From Pythium myriotylum (taxonomy: Eukaryota; Oomycota; Peronosporomycetes; Pythiales; Pythiaceae), in contig JALJCQ010000003.1 in assembly GCA_023091665.1 (NCBI GenBank), positions 496,001 through 560,000 on the forward strand: a DNA stretch of 64,000 nucleotides, in the 5' to 3' direction. Made by a program: the position numbers and the translations under genes. The notes beneath the pieces were generated by a model. That model had not been told where the DNA came from. It was given only the letters and a program-made list of their open reading frames with translations, and made no database searches. Below are positions 19,119-28,501 of this stretch, in pieces (the stretch's first letter is position 1; the number at the start of each line of letters is the position of its first letter).

Positions 19119-19545
19119 TGTTTTGGCGGCACTGCACCGAGGGTCTCATCGGTCAGTGGAGCGGGGGAAATAGATTTGTAATTAGAGCGAAGTGGTAACC
19201 GCTCTGAAACCCACCCAAATAATGGCGCGTCGCCTACGAGATATCGTCGCTTACAAGATATACAACTGAGTATCTAGAGAGGGGGGGGGGGGCCCTCTCC
19301 AGATTGTGATCTGAGGAGGGGGGTCTGACGGACTAAATAAGATTTAGACTGTCGAGAACCGAAATTTTAGCTTTAGGAAGGCTTCTAAATCCCTACGGGA
19401 ATCGGTCCAGTATATTATCTAAAAGAGCATCGACTATTGCGACATCTCCGAGCTTCATTTTGCGAAATCCCCCTACGAACATAGACGGTTGGAAAGCAGT
19501 ACAGATGGATGGCAAGACCCCGAACACTCGACGGGTGGAAGATGT

Positions 19546-20373
19546 TTAGTAGGCAGTGATGACTCGGCCGTTGAGTGGTTGCACAGGACGAGCGGTCTTC
19601 CCATCATCCGATGCCTCGATACGCTTCAGGTCCGACTCAATCGCATCAAAGTCCGACGCAGAAATCACCAACGGCTTCTCTACCACCCACCAATCAACCG
19701 TTTCGTCACATGTGGGGTTCGTCAGACTGCCAGGGTAGTTGAAGAGACGGCCCTTGGAGATCGTTGACTCGAGCGTCGACACATAGGACCCTAGTGTGGC
19801 ATCCACAGTCTTGTTCGCGTTGACGTTCTTGATCTGTTGGAAGAAGTTGAGTACGAAAGGATCCGTTGTTGCGCCGACTTTCTTCTCGAAGAAGAGGCCG
19901 ACGACTATGTAGCCAGACTTATCGGCGGCCTGGTGGACGAAATGCATCTCGGCGTCTGGAGCCTTGCCGTTGATGGTGTGTTCGGCTGGAGCGTGGAAGT
20001 GAGCCTGCGCATAGTTGTAAGAATTGCCGTTGACGGCGACCTGGCACGTGCTGTCTTGGGCCTCAACCTTGAAGGCATCATAGAGTTGCTTGACCTTGTA
20101 CTTCGAGCACTCTCCGGAGAATTGAAGAGGCGATATGGTGTTTGAGACACCACCCGCATCTTCGGTCTTCGTCACAATATCGATAGGCGACTGGCGTGTG
20201 CCTCCACACGTCGAGTACTTCAAACTCCATTCGGATGGCGAGTATACGTTCTTGTCGTTGGTCTTGTAGCTCCAGTTCTTGCCGCCATCCGGTGTGGCGC
20301 CGTCAGCATGGACTGAGTCGATAGCTGAGCAGGCGAGCACGGCAGCAGTAGCAAAGAAGGTGGAACACTTCAT
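19546..20373 (-). CDS. Secreted alpha-carbonic anhydrase, array copy 2
   Basis: 275 aa, single exon, signal peptide at residues 1-24 (ending near VHADG). Zinc ligands are H125, H127 and H144, with the SLTNP gate segment present. Asp99 stands at the hand-aligned His64 position. The N-terminal two thirds are distinctive (NYAQAHFHAP, AEMHFVH, VGATTDPFVLNFFQ). From about base 19776 to the stop, the sequence is almost identical to copy 1 (including the ISKGRLFNYPGSLTNP segment), so the gene is a mosaic. The nearest upstream element is the transposon remnant ending at 19408, beyond its 3' end. It is probably active and secreted. Confidence 0.95.
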   Translation of the reverse strand: MKCSTFFATAAVLACSAIDSVHADGATPDGGKNWSYKTNDKNVYSPSEWSLKYSTCGGTRQSPIDIVTKTEDAGGVSNTISPLQFSGECSKYKVKQLYDAFKVEAQDSTCQVAVNGNSYNYAQAHFHAPAEHTINGKAPDAEMHFVHQAADKSGYIVVGLFFEKKVGATTDPFVLNFFQQIKNVNANKTVDATLGSYVSTLESTISKGRLFNYPGSLTNPTCDETVDWWVVEKPLVISASDFDAIESDLKRIEASDDGKTARPVQPLNGRVITAY

Positions 20374-21344
20374 GGGGGATGTCTGGGTGGTAGGATGCGA
20401 AATCGAGAATGAAGCGTGTTGGCACTCGTCAATTGGATATAGTCCCTCCCGTAAGGCTCAACGAGTTCTGTTCACGCCGTGCATGGTGTCGGAGTGTTAG
20501 CTCAAAAGGCATGATCAAGTTGATTGCGACGTCTGCGAATACGTAGTCCGCTTAGAGCTTAATCATTTGGATAATTTGTCGCAGACTAACAAGTGGTCCG
20601 CGCAGCAGTAAGCTTGTGTGCTCCCCGCGTCTTTCCAGTTTTCACGTGGACAGCCAACACATGTGCGCACTCGTGCAACCAAGTACGGTTGGCGTGAGGT
20701 TTGCTCCAGCTGTTTTGAGAAAGCCTCGTACAGTACAGTAGTCGAAACTAATGAGTGCTCTCACTATTGAGCCGACAGTACAGTGTACCCCGCAACGCTT
20801 CTTGCACACGAATCCTACAACAAACACGTCCGATACACTTAACAGGGGTACCAAACCGAATGAGGACGCCTCCACGAGAATCATGGATTCCCGACCGTCT
20901 TCACTGAGTTTATGGTTCCGCTTTGAAGACGTTGAAGTTATCGCGCTAATTTCCGGTCAGTGGATGATTCTTGTGCGCGGCAGCAGTCTTTGGGGAAGAT
21001 TCCCCGCAGCCATTGGCATTTGTCATAACGCGGTGGGTACGGTATATCCACGTGGAAACAGGCTTGGCAAGAATTCGCATCAACGGCTCTACTTATGAAC
21101 CACAACCCGCTGTTATCTCTGTTATCTACTATACCAAGTGGTATTGCCTTTCTCTTCCAGTACTCATCGTTCCCATGATGATGCAAAAGAACGTTCAAAT
21201 GCCATGCATCTGGTGGCTGTCGCACCTGAGACGTCTCGAGCAACAACTCGCTCGATGTCCGACGACTGAAGATGTTACACCGCTCATTCTAAATGTTCGT
21301 CTATTTCAAAATACTCCCGGCAAACAAAATCAACAACAGAACCC
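20374..21344. other. Intergenic region, nothing recognised beyond the CA promoter
   Basis: About 970 bases with only short, unsupported frames. The part next to 20373 holds the promoter of copy 2, and the part next to 21345 is the 3' flank of copy 3. Confidence 0.5.
20398..20416 (-). promoter_or_regulatory. Inr-like site of CA copy 2
   Basis: The minus strand reads GCTTCATTCTCGATTTCGC, matching the TCATTYYN.WTTT core of oomycete initiators, 25-43 bases upstream of the ATG. Confidence 0.6.
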
Positions 21345-22160
21345 TCAGTATGTCCTAATAACGCGGCCGTTAAGCGGCTGCACAGGACGAGCAGCCTCCC
21401 CATCAGCCGACGCCTCGATACGCTTCAAGTCCGACTCGATCGCGTCAAAGTCCGACGCAGAAATCACCAACGGCTTCTCCACCACCCACCAATCAACCGT
21501 TTCGTCACATGTGGGATTCGTCAGGCTGCCAGGGTAGTTGAAGAGACGGCCGGCCGCGATCGTGGACTCGAGCGTGGGGAAGAACGACGGGAACGTGGCG
21601 TCGACGGTCTTGTTCGTGCTGGTGTTCTTGATCTCTTGCAGGAACTTCGTCACGAACGGGTCCGTCGTGGCGTCAGCCTTCTTCTGGAAGAAGAGGCCAA
21701 CGACGAGGAGACCTGACTTGTCCACTGCCTGGTGCACGTAGTGGATCTCTGCGTCGTATACCTTGCCGTTGAGCGTGTGCTCGGCCGGCGCGTGGAAGTG
21801 AGATTGGAGATAGTTGTGCGGCTTGCCATTGGCCGCAACCTGGCACGTGCCGTTCTGGGCCTCAATCTTGAAAGCGTCGTACAGCTGCTTGACCTTGTGC
21901 TGGCCACATTCGCCTGAGAACTTGAGTGGCGACTTGCTCTTCTTCGATCCGGCAGCCTTGCAGTTGGTCTTCGGGACGATGTCGATAGGAGACTGACGCT
22001 TGCCGTCACAGGCCGCGGTATGCTTCCCCCAGTCGGATGGTCCGTAGACGCTGTCGTCGTTGGTCTTGTAGCTCCAGTTCTTCTCGGTTTGTGCATCGGC
22101 TGACCCGAAGGCGGCAGTGGCGACGGCGATAGCAATGGCGGTGATCGTGAAGCACTTCAT
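21345..22160 (-). CDS. Secreted alpha-carbonic anhydrase, array copy 3
   Basis: 271 aa from the ATG at 22160. The frame is open further upstream, but MKCFTITAIAIAVATAAFGS is the signal peptide shared by the family. The zinc site (SHFHAP.EH, EIHYVH), the SLTNP gate and the four Cys are intact. The coding sequence differs from copy 6 (27051-27866) at only a few bases that I could find, with one residue change in the signal peptide (T7 here, Ala in copy 6). Its 5' flank, however, matches copy 1 (CATGGTCGAAGCGGAGAAGG... and the GAATTCCAGAATGA initiator). So either the coding part or the promoter has been replaced by gene conversion. It lies in the middle of the minus-strand array. Confidence 0.95.
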   Translation of the reverse strand: MKCFTITAIAIAVATAAFGSADAQTEKNWSYKTNDDSVYGPSDWGKHTAACDGKRQSPIDIVPKTNCKAAGSKKSKSPLKFSGECGQHKVKQLYDAFKIEAQNGTCQVAANGKPHNYLQSHFHAPAEHTLNGKVYDAEIHYVHQAVDKSGLLVVGLFFQKKADATTDPFVTKFLQEIKNTSTNKTVDATFPSFFPTLESTIAAGRLFNYPGSLTNPTCDETVDWWVVEKPLVISASDFDAIESDLKRIEASADGEAARPVQPLNGRVIRTY

Positions 22161-23073
22161 GGTCGAAGCGGAGAAGGCGTCGTGGTCGAAAGGAGGCGAA
22201 TTCCAGAATGAACAAGGGTAATCGAGTGGGTTCGCTGCGGGTGTCGTTCTTTGATAGCCCATCTGGGCTAGAAGACGAGAGGGCATTAATCGTTCATGAA
22301 GCCCATCCGTTTATTTAGTCTCTCAAACACGTCTTGCTTGGATCTGGTCTGACCAGAGCATGAACGAAGCCGGATGCTGGACGACTTGATATGCTTTGAG
22401 AAATCGTCCACAAAATTGCCGACCAGAGGCTTTCCAAACACAGCTGATGGCCATACACGCGATCACGACGGAGACATAGACTGTTCGTCTCCACAAGTTT
22501 GGAACCCAGATGGTCTCCCTACTTGACTTGCGGAATTCATGCAGTGTGGATCGATGGATCAACTGACTCGATCGACTCGAACACAACTATTTCGAGGTAT
22601 GGAACAAGAAATTCGTACTGTTTTTACGAAGGCTCACCCATGCCTTACCTACAGATCTACTTCGAAGCAAGGTGGCTACGTCGATCGACGCGCCCCATTC
22701 ATGGGTGAGTGTTGCGTTTCCAGACAAGGACTGATTGAGTGGTGCAGGTTGCTTCAACCGGGAGAGTTTCTTTTCTTAGCAGCACCAAACCCCTAGGGTG
22801 CTGGAACCAGATCCCACAAGCTCGCCAACCAACTTAGATAGAAGCAAGCGGTTGAGAAACAGGGGGAGGGGGGGGGTCCGTTAGGGTTTTGCAGTCACCT
22901 GCCAAAGTTCACTCAGTGCAGGATAGGAACACTATGGTGCGATGAAAAGAGACTGTTATCTGACAATAGACTCGCTGGAGCACACAAGACAAAAGGCTAA
23001 TGGCAGAACCTGGATACATCTTCACCACCCAACGATCAGCTTGATCGGGAACCTATTAGCCACCCGACTTGAC
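22161..23073. other. Intergenic region
   Basis: About 900 bases. It contains the promoter of copy 3, a 10-bp inverted repeat (CTCACCCATG at 22631, inverse ending at 22708) and a G-rich run near 22862-22876. There is no supported gene. Confidence 0.5.
22196..22213 (-). promoter_or_regulatory. Inr-like site of CA copy 3
   Basis: The minus strand reads GTTCATTCTGGAATTCGC, the same site as in copy 1 with one change, about 35-50 bases upstream of the ATG. Confidence 0.6.
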
Positions 23074-23901
23074 TCAGTAGATCTTGACAACACGACCATT
23101 CAGCGGTTGCACCGGACGAGCAGCCTTGCCATTGTCCGAAGCCTGGATGCGTTTGAGGTCTGTCGCGATGGCAGCAAAATCCGACGCTGAAACCACCAAC
23201 GGCTTCTCCACCACCCACCAGTCCACAGTCTCATCACACCCAGGGGTTGTCAAGCTGCCTGGGTAGTTAAAGACACTTCCCTTCGCGATCGTAGACTCGA
23301 GTGACGAGAAGTAGGACGGCATCGTTGCGTCGATGGTCTTGTTGGTATTGACGTTTTTGATCTGTTGGAAGAAGTTGAGCACGAAAGGATCCGTTTTTGC
23401 ACCGGCTTTTCTCTCGAAGAAGAGACCGACGACGAGTAAGCCGGATTCATCGGTGGCCTGGTGGACGTAATGGATCTCGGCATCGGGGGCCTTACCGTTG
23501 ATGGTGTGTTCGGCTGGCGCGTGGAAGTGGGCCTGCACGAAATTGAAGGCCTTGCCCCCGACAGAGACCTTGCAAGAGCCACCCACTACCTCGACTTTGA
23601 AGGCATCATATAGTTGCTTGACCTTGTGCTTAGAGCACTTGCCGTAAAATTTGAGTGGGGATTCTTGCTCCGTCGTCATCATGTATTGCCCGTTCTTCGG
23701 AACGATATCAATCGGCGATTGGCGCTTGCCAGCACACGCTGGGGAATTCTGACTCCACTCGGCCGGAGCGAACGTGTTCTTGTCCTTTGTCCGATAACTC
23801 CAGTTGTTGCTGTCGTCCGCGGCGACTGCACCGTCGACAGCCAAGTTGACGGCCGAGCAGGCGATTGTGACGGCGGCAGCGAAGAAGGGAAAACACTTCA
23901 T
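23074..23901 (-). CDS. Secreted alpha-carbonic anhydrase, array copy 4
   Basis: 275 aa from the ATG at 23901. Signal peptide MKCFPFFAAAVTIACSAVNL is followed by an Ala/Asp-rich spacer. Zinc ligands are H125, H127 and H144; the gate segment is YPGSLTTPGC, keeping the second Thr that most array copies have replaced with Asn. Asp99 is at the His64 position. It is the most independent of the minus-strand copies: its 3' part does not share the near-identical block of copies 1, 2, 3, 5 and 6. The terminus VVKIY is also unique. It is complete, probably active and secreted. Confidence 0.95.
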   Translation of the reverse strand: MKCFPFFAAAVTIACSAVNLAVDGAVAADDSNNWSYRTKDKNTFAPAEWSQNSPACAGKRQSPIDIVPKNGQYMMTTEQESPLKFYGKCSKHKVKQLYDAFKVEVVGGSCKVSVGGKAFNFVQAHFHAPAEHTINGKAPDAEIHYVHQATDESGLLVVGLFFERKAGAKTDPFVLNFFQQIKNVNTNKTIDATMPSYFSSLESTIAKGSVFNYPGSLTTPGCDETVDWWVVEKPLVVSASDFAAIATDLKRIQASDNGKAARPVQPLNGRVVKIY

Positions 23902-24996
23902 GGTGGTGAAGGAGTCTGTCGAAGAAGGCGAGTTTGGAAATGAGTCTCTCGGTCGACTGACCGTCGCACTCGCTTGGAGAGCGCGAGAAGGCTTTATGTG
24001 CACGTCATTTGTGCATGTGGTTGGAGTGTTAGTGGACGACTTGGTGGCGACACGAGCATATTTCTTGGTTGAGCAGGATAATGTGTGCATAGAAAAGCCA
24101 CAGTGGTATAGAAACAGGGAGCCCGCGGCTCATTGTACAGGCGCCACGCTCTGCAGGCTGCGCCCTGACAATTGAAAACGTATGATTGTCATCCACGTGG
24201 TATTATGATCCCGTCCATCTGAGTACTCAACAGACACCAATTGATGTTGTTCACTTAACGGACGAGAGTTGTCGATTCAAACAGCAAAAAAAAGCACATT
24301 GCACAGCATTGTAGAGCTACAACAGTGAACTCTTGTGATTTAGACATGCTCTTCGTGAAAAGAATGCTATTGAATGCAGGCAGTTTCCGTCATGGGGCTT
24401 ATAGCCTTGGGACGGGCATCTGCTTCATCTGCATGGATCGTGATTCATCCGATCAATCTTTACGTTAGACCGGCCGACACACCACGGTTATCTTTTCGTG
24501 GTGGTAGATAGCTCATCCATTTGCATGTAGGCGGAATTTACCATGCTTCAACATGCTCCATAAATCAAGTGGATCAGCTTTGTCTCAGTGCATCACCACA
24601 TCCAGAAACGAGGAGCCGTCTGGCACGCATGTCACCGTGAACTTGCGGTTGGACGATTTGCTCCTCTTTATCCTCGTGAATCTTGTGGTAATCAATCATT
24701 GCGTTGGAGCCCACCAACTTTCCGCAACTGGTGGCAAGGGGCCATTTCAGGCTGTTGCTTGGTTGGCGCCAAATACCGCAGCTGCTCTATTCACGCCCAC
24801 TAACAATAAATATTAGTGGAGAAGTATGAATGACTGTTGTTCAGCGACAACGGAACGCATCTCAAATCACCGAATACCAAACACACTCTTCCGATGAATC
24901 TAACGTTGACAAAGAAACAGAAAGTTTAGTCTGAAAAACAACTTCATTTTAGGCAAATCAATTATGCGACCATCTACCAAGTCTCTCCATCTCCTC
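23902..24996. other. Intergenic region, small hairpin only
   Basis: About 1.1 kb without a supported gene. A small CACCACG/CGTGGTG hairpin lies near 24480-24506. Confidence 0.5.
23928..23944 (-). promoter_or_regulatory. Inr-like site of CA copy 4
   Basis: The minus strand reads CTCATTTCCAAACTCGC, fitting the oomycete CTCATTYYNCA core, 27-43 bases upstream of the ATG. Confidence 0.6.
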
Positions 24997-25827
24997 TCAG
25001 TAAAACTCCACCTTACGCCCATTGAGTGGCTGCACAGGACGAGCAGCCTTACCGTCATCCGATGCCTCGATACGCTTCAGGTCCGACTCGATCGCGTCAA
25101 AGTCCGACGCAGAAATCACCAACGGCTTCTCCACCACCCACCAATCAACCGTTTCGTCACATGTGGGATTCGTCAGGCTGCCAGGGTAGTTGAAGAGACG
25201 GCCGGCCGCGATCGTGGACTCGAGCGTGGGGAAGAACGACGGGAACGTGGCGTCGATGGTCTTGTTCGTGCTGGTGTTCTTGATCTCTTGCAGGAACTTC
25301 AGCACGAACGGGTCCGTCGTGGCGTCGGCCTGTTTCTCGAAGAAGAGACCAACGACAAGGAGACCCGACTTGTCCACAGCTTGGTGCACGTAGTGAATCT
25401 CAGCATCGTGAAGCTTGCCGTTAAGCTTGTGTTCGGCGGGCGCGTGGAAGTGCGACTGGATGTAGTTGTACGGCTTGCCATTGGCCGTGACTTGACAGGT
25501 GCCGTTCTGGGCTTCGATCTTGAAAGCGTCGTAGAGCTGCTTGACCTTGTGCTTTCCGCATTTCCCGGAAAACTTGAGTGGAGTTTTGGACTCGTCCGCA
25601 TCACGGGCTCCCCCCTTGCGCTTGGTTACAATGTTGATGGGCGACTGGCGCTTGCCTGCGCACGCAGGGTACTTCTCACTCCACTGGGACGGGGCGAAGA
25701 CGCTCTCGTCATCAGTCTTATAGCTCCAGTTCTTGCCGCCGTCTGGAGCGGCGCCGTCAGCGTTCACTGAGTCGAAGCTAGAGCAAGCGAGTGTGATGGC
25801 AGCGGCAAGGAAGGCGATGCACTTCAT
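24997..25827 (-). CDS. Secreted alpha-carbonic anhydrase, array copy 5
   Basis: 276 aa from the ATG at 25827. Signal peptide MKCIAFLAAAITLACSSFDS. The zinc site (SHFHAPAEH, EIHYVH), SLTNP gate and conserved Cys pair are present. The region after CGKR/QSPINI carries a basic insert (KRKGGARDADES) not seen in the other copies, and QSPINI replaces the usual QSPIDI. From about base 25025 to 25290 the sequence is nearly identical to copies 3 and 6. The C-terminus GRKVEFY differs from all others. It is complete and probably active. Confidence 0.95.
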   Translation of the reverse strand: MKCIAFLAAAITLACSSFDSVNADGAAPDGGKNWSYKTDDESVFAPSQWSEKYPACAGKRQSPINIVTKRKGGARDADESKTPLKFSGKCGKHKVKQLYDAFKIEAQNGTCQVTANGKPYNYIQSHFHAPAEHKLNGKLHDAEIHYVHQAVDKSGLLVVGLFFEKQADATTDPFVLKFLQEIKNTSTNKTIDATFPSFFPTLESTIAAGRLFNYPGSLTNPTCDETVDWWVVEKPLVISASDFDAIESDLKRIEASDDGKAARPVQPLNGRKVEFY

Positions 25828-27050
25828 GATCGATGAGAATCGTTTGAGTTGAAGAGTCCAGGTTTGAGAATGGGACGATGGTTGAATGCCTTCAGTCCTC
25901 GATGTACAAGTTGGCAAATAGTGGGTGTCACACGCTGGTGGTCTGATTGAGTTCGATGGCAGCTAAATTGAATGGCCACACTGAAGGTCGTCAGGGCCCC
26001 AGTCTCAATCTCCTGGTCCACATGGTCGATAGGAACATCTTTTAGTCATTTCTTTCCCCAGACTAAGATTGGACATGACCACGCCAAGCCAGTCTTTTCA
26101 GGTGTCTTTTTGGTCTCTGCATGGACCGCCTCTAAATCGCGTGGCAGCTGGCAGCTACAGTAGATGCCACTGACGGCGACATTCGCCAGATGTTTCCCGA
26201 GCGCCAATGCACTTTGCCACGTCAACAACAAATTGACGTGATGCGTTTACGACGAATCAACACTTCAAACCCGAAGATTTTCTGCGTCTTCATCTCTCAG
26301 CCTAAGCGTACGAAGTGTCCATTTGATGAGCTTTGTGTTTGCACTTCAAATATGTATGTACGTACAGCAATGCCAAAATTTCTTGAATACACAGAATGTC
26401 TACAACAATGAAAGTTGCGGCAACAGTCCGGTCTTCCGGTTGAAGGGATTAAGCTCATCCACTTCACCCATTGGATGAGCCATCTAATGGATGAAGAAGC
26501 CATGTCGCAGTTGCAAACTCTCAATCCCACGACATATGAATCGGAGACCTTAACTTTGATGGATGCTGGACGACGAAGCCCACCCATGTCTGACCAGACT
26601 TCTTTGGAGAAGGGAGCCAAACGGTTCAACCTTAGGTCCACGAAACGAGTGTAGTGGAGCACATAATTTATATGAGTCAACTTGGGTCTTATCCGGATGT
26701 GCTTCACATCGAGTGCACAGATTGGAAGATACTGATAAAAGGAAGACGTTCCGGCTACATCTATCCGGAAGTTCGAAAAGCGGTAATTTTTTTTTTCGAC
26801 AAAATTCAAAAATGTGTGACTTGCGGCTTGCAACGTCGCAAGCGAGAGACTGACTTAGCTCGCAAGAATACGCTTGAACGGGCCCTCGGAAAACTGCAAG
26901 AAGCTCAACACTAGTAAGTATGAGGGTTCACCTGTTCTATTTGAACGCGAATCGAAAAATCATCTTCCCCAGAAATTCTACTATCCATCACGTTTGCATT
27001 AAAGTACTTCTTCCAAAACAACACGTCACATGTTAGAATAAGTATGCAAC
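25828..27050. other. Intergenic region, nothing recognised
   Basis: About 1.2 kb. It has short frames only, a weak CTCATCCA/TGGATGAG inverted repeat near 26454-26479 and a T9 run near 26787. No gene is supported. Confidence 0.5.
25858..25874 (-). promoter_or_regulatory. Inr-like site of CA copy 5
   Basis: The minus strand reads CCCATTCTCAAACCTGG, a weaker match to the initiator core, 31-47 bases upstream of the ATG. Confidence 0.45.
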
Positions 27051-27866
27051 TCAGTATGTCCTAATAACGCGGCCGTTAAGCGGCTGCACAGGACGAGCAG
27101 CCTCCCCATCAGCCGACGCCTCGATACGCTTCAAGTCCGACTCGATCGCGTCAAAGTCCGACGCAGAAATCACCAACGGCTTCTCCACCACCCACCAATC
27201 AACCGTTTCGTCACATGTGGGATTCGTCAGGCTGCCAGGGTAGTTGAAGAGACGGCCGGCCGCGATCGTGGACTCGAGCGTGGGGAAGAACGACGGGAAC
27301 GTGGCGTCGACGGTCTTGTTCGTGCTGGTGTTCTTGATCTCTTGCAGGAACTTCGTCACGAACGGGTCCGTCGTGGCGTCAGCCTTCTTCTGGAAGAAGA
27401 GGCCAACGACGAGGAGACCTGACTTGTCCACTGCCTGGTGCACGTAGTGGATCTCTGCGTCGTATACCTTGCCGTTGAGCGTGTGCTCGGCCGGCGCGTG
27501 GAAGTGAGATTGGAGATAGTTGTGCGGCTTGCCATTGGCCGCAACCTGGCACGTACCGTTCTGGGCCTCAATCTTGAAAGCGTCGTACAGCTGCTTGACC
27601 TTGTGCTGGCCACATTCGCCTGAGAACTTGAGTGGCGACTTGCTCTTCTTCGATCCGGCAGCCTTGCAGTTGGTCTTCGGGACGATGTCGATAGGAGACT
27701 GACGCTTGCCGTCACAGGCCGCGGTATGCTTCCCCCAGTCGGATGGTCCGTAGACGCTGTCGTCGTTGGTCTTGTAGCTCCAATTCTTCTCGGTTTGTGC
27801 ATCGGCTGACCCGAAGGCGGCAGTGGCGACGGCGATAGCAATGGCGGCGATCGTGAAACACTTCAT
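27051..27866 (-). CDS. Secreted alpha-carbonic anhydrase, array copy 6
   Basis: 271 aa from the ATG at 27866. It is the near-identical twin of copy 3: the mature proteins are the same by eye, and the only residue change I see is in the signal peptide (Ala7 here, Thr there). Sequence identity with copy 3 begins at CTCAGTATGTCCTAATAACG just past the stop and ends at the start codon; the 5' flank is unrelated to copy 3 and instead carries GTATTTCCAAATTCGC as initiator. About 100 bp upstream of its ATG begins the palindrome cluster at 27965-28501, so its upstream control region, if any, is interrupted by long inverted repeats. Confidence 0.95.
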   Translation of the reverse strand: MKCFTIAAIAIAVATAAFGSADAQTEKNWSYKTNDDSVYGPSDWGKHTAACDGKRQSPIDIVPKTNCKAAGSKKSKSPLKFSGECGQHKVKQLYDAFKIEAQNGTCQVAANGKPHNYLQSHFHAPAEHTLNGKVYDAEIHYVHQAVDKSGLLVVGLFFQKKADATTDPFVTKFLQEIKNTSTNKTVDATFPSFFPTLESTIAAGRLFNYPGSLTNPTCDETVDWWVVEKPLVISASDFDAIESDLKRIEASADGEAARPVQPLNGRVIRTY

Positions 27867-27890
27867 GGTTGGAGACGTGTCAGCGGAGGA

Positions 27891-27906
27891 GCGAATTTGG
27901 AAATAC
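27891..27906 (-). promoter_or_regulatory. Inr-like site of CA copy 6
   Basis: The minus strand reads GTATTTCCAAATTCGC, related to the site of copy 4 (CATTTCCAAACTCGC), 25-40 bases upstream of the ATG. Confidence 0.45.
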
Positions 27907-27964
27907 GTGCTTGAGTGGGCACGTGTCGTCCGATGCTTATGCTTCGATCGTGTGGAGAGCAAGG

Positions 27965-28046
27965 CGGGAGTGACGGTGGTTGTAATTTGACCACCAGCTG
28001 TACCGTACAGCTGGCTGGTGGTGCAATTACGACCACGGTCACTCCG
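27965..28046. repeat. Palindrome P1, imperfect, one-base centre
   Basis: Centre at 28004: CAGCTGTAC-C-GTACAGCTG is perfect over nine bases. The arms continue outward (GTGACGGTGGTTGTAATTTGACCACC against GGTGGTGCAATTACGACCACGGTCAC) with a few mismatches and a 3-4 base insertion in the right arm. Confidence 0.85.
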
Positions 28047-28088
28047 GTGGAGATTAGGCATGCACAGTGCACATGCCTAATCTCCACC
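28046..28088. repeat. Palindrome P2, perfect 17-bp arms
   Basis: GGTGGAGATTAGGCATG at 28046-28062 and its exact inverse at 28072-28088, around nine bases (CACAGTGCA). It directly abuts P1. Confidence 0.9.
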
Positions 28089-28169
28089 TCTATGCCTGCA
28101 AGTCGCCACTATGTGTAATTGGGATAGCCTACAGTTTAGTCTTCTCGTGGCTGGATGGAGCAAGCCCAG

Positions 28170-28240
28170 ATTTCCTGCCTTCCCCAGATGGTGCATAGCT
28201 TCCATTGGAAGCTATGCACCATCTGGGGAAGGCAGGAAAT
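28170..28240. repeat. Palindrome P3, perfect 35-bp arms, one-base centre
   Basis: Left arm 28170-28204, centre T at 28205, right arm 28206-28240; every base pairs by eye (centre GCTTCCA-T-TGGAAGC). Confidence 0.95.
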
Positions 28241-28305
28241 CTTCTGAAGGATGGGTGGCAACTCTCATGGAAGTTCCATGAGAGTTGCCACCCATCCTTC
28301 AGAAG
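28241..28305. repeat. Palindrome P4, perfect 32-bp arms, one-base centre
   Basis: Left arm 28241-28272, centre G at 28273, right arm 28274-28305 (centre CATGGAA-G-TTCCATG). It begins at the base after P3 ends. Confidence 0.95.
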
Positions 28306-28417
28306 ACGAAAACTCGCCTCGCGACATTTCCATCGAAAAGATTTCTGGCCACACCACCGCCTCGGACTTTGTGTGCAGATTTCTCAGCTGTTTCCAATAC
28401 AAGACACATAATGTCTT

Positions 28418-28501
28418 TTTCGCAGTTTTATCACTTGCATAAGTATCCGTTGATGTTTAAACACATCGACGGATACTTATGCAAGTGATAAAACTGCGAA
28501 A
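28418..28501. repeat. Palindrome P5, about 38-bp arms
   Basis: Left arm 28418-28455 (TTTCGCAGTTTTATCACTTG...), right arm 28463-28501, about seven bases between. One mismatch (CCGTTGATGT against ACATCGACGG) was seen. Confidence 0.9.

Larger units (their letters stand above)
17811..19408. mobile_element. Degenerate DNA transposon with long terminal inverted repeats
   Basis: The left end 17811-17856 (GGGCCGATTCCCGTAGG...) is the near-exact inverse of the right end 19359-19408 (about nine in ten bases). Inside lies a second inverted pair, 18585-18622 against 19245-19280 (CGTCGCTTAC.AGATATACAA), and a related direct copy (18624-18675 and 19192-19243), so the element is nested or rearranged. Only protein fragments remain (18216-18401 and 18882-19118, both minus), so it is probably non-autonomous. 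A G12 run lies at 19281-19292. The superfamily cannot be named from the ends, and no target duplication was found. Confidence 0.6.

Noticed and set aside
27965..28501. CRISPR-like array
   Set aside because: The repeats are inverted pairs of different sequence, not direct repeats with spacers, and the genome is eukaryotic.
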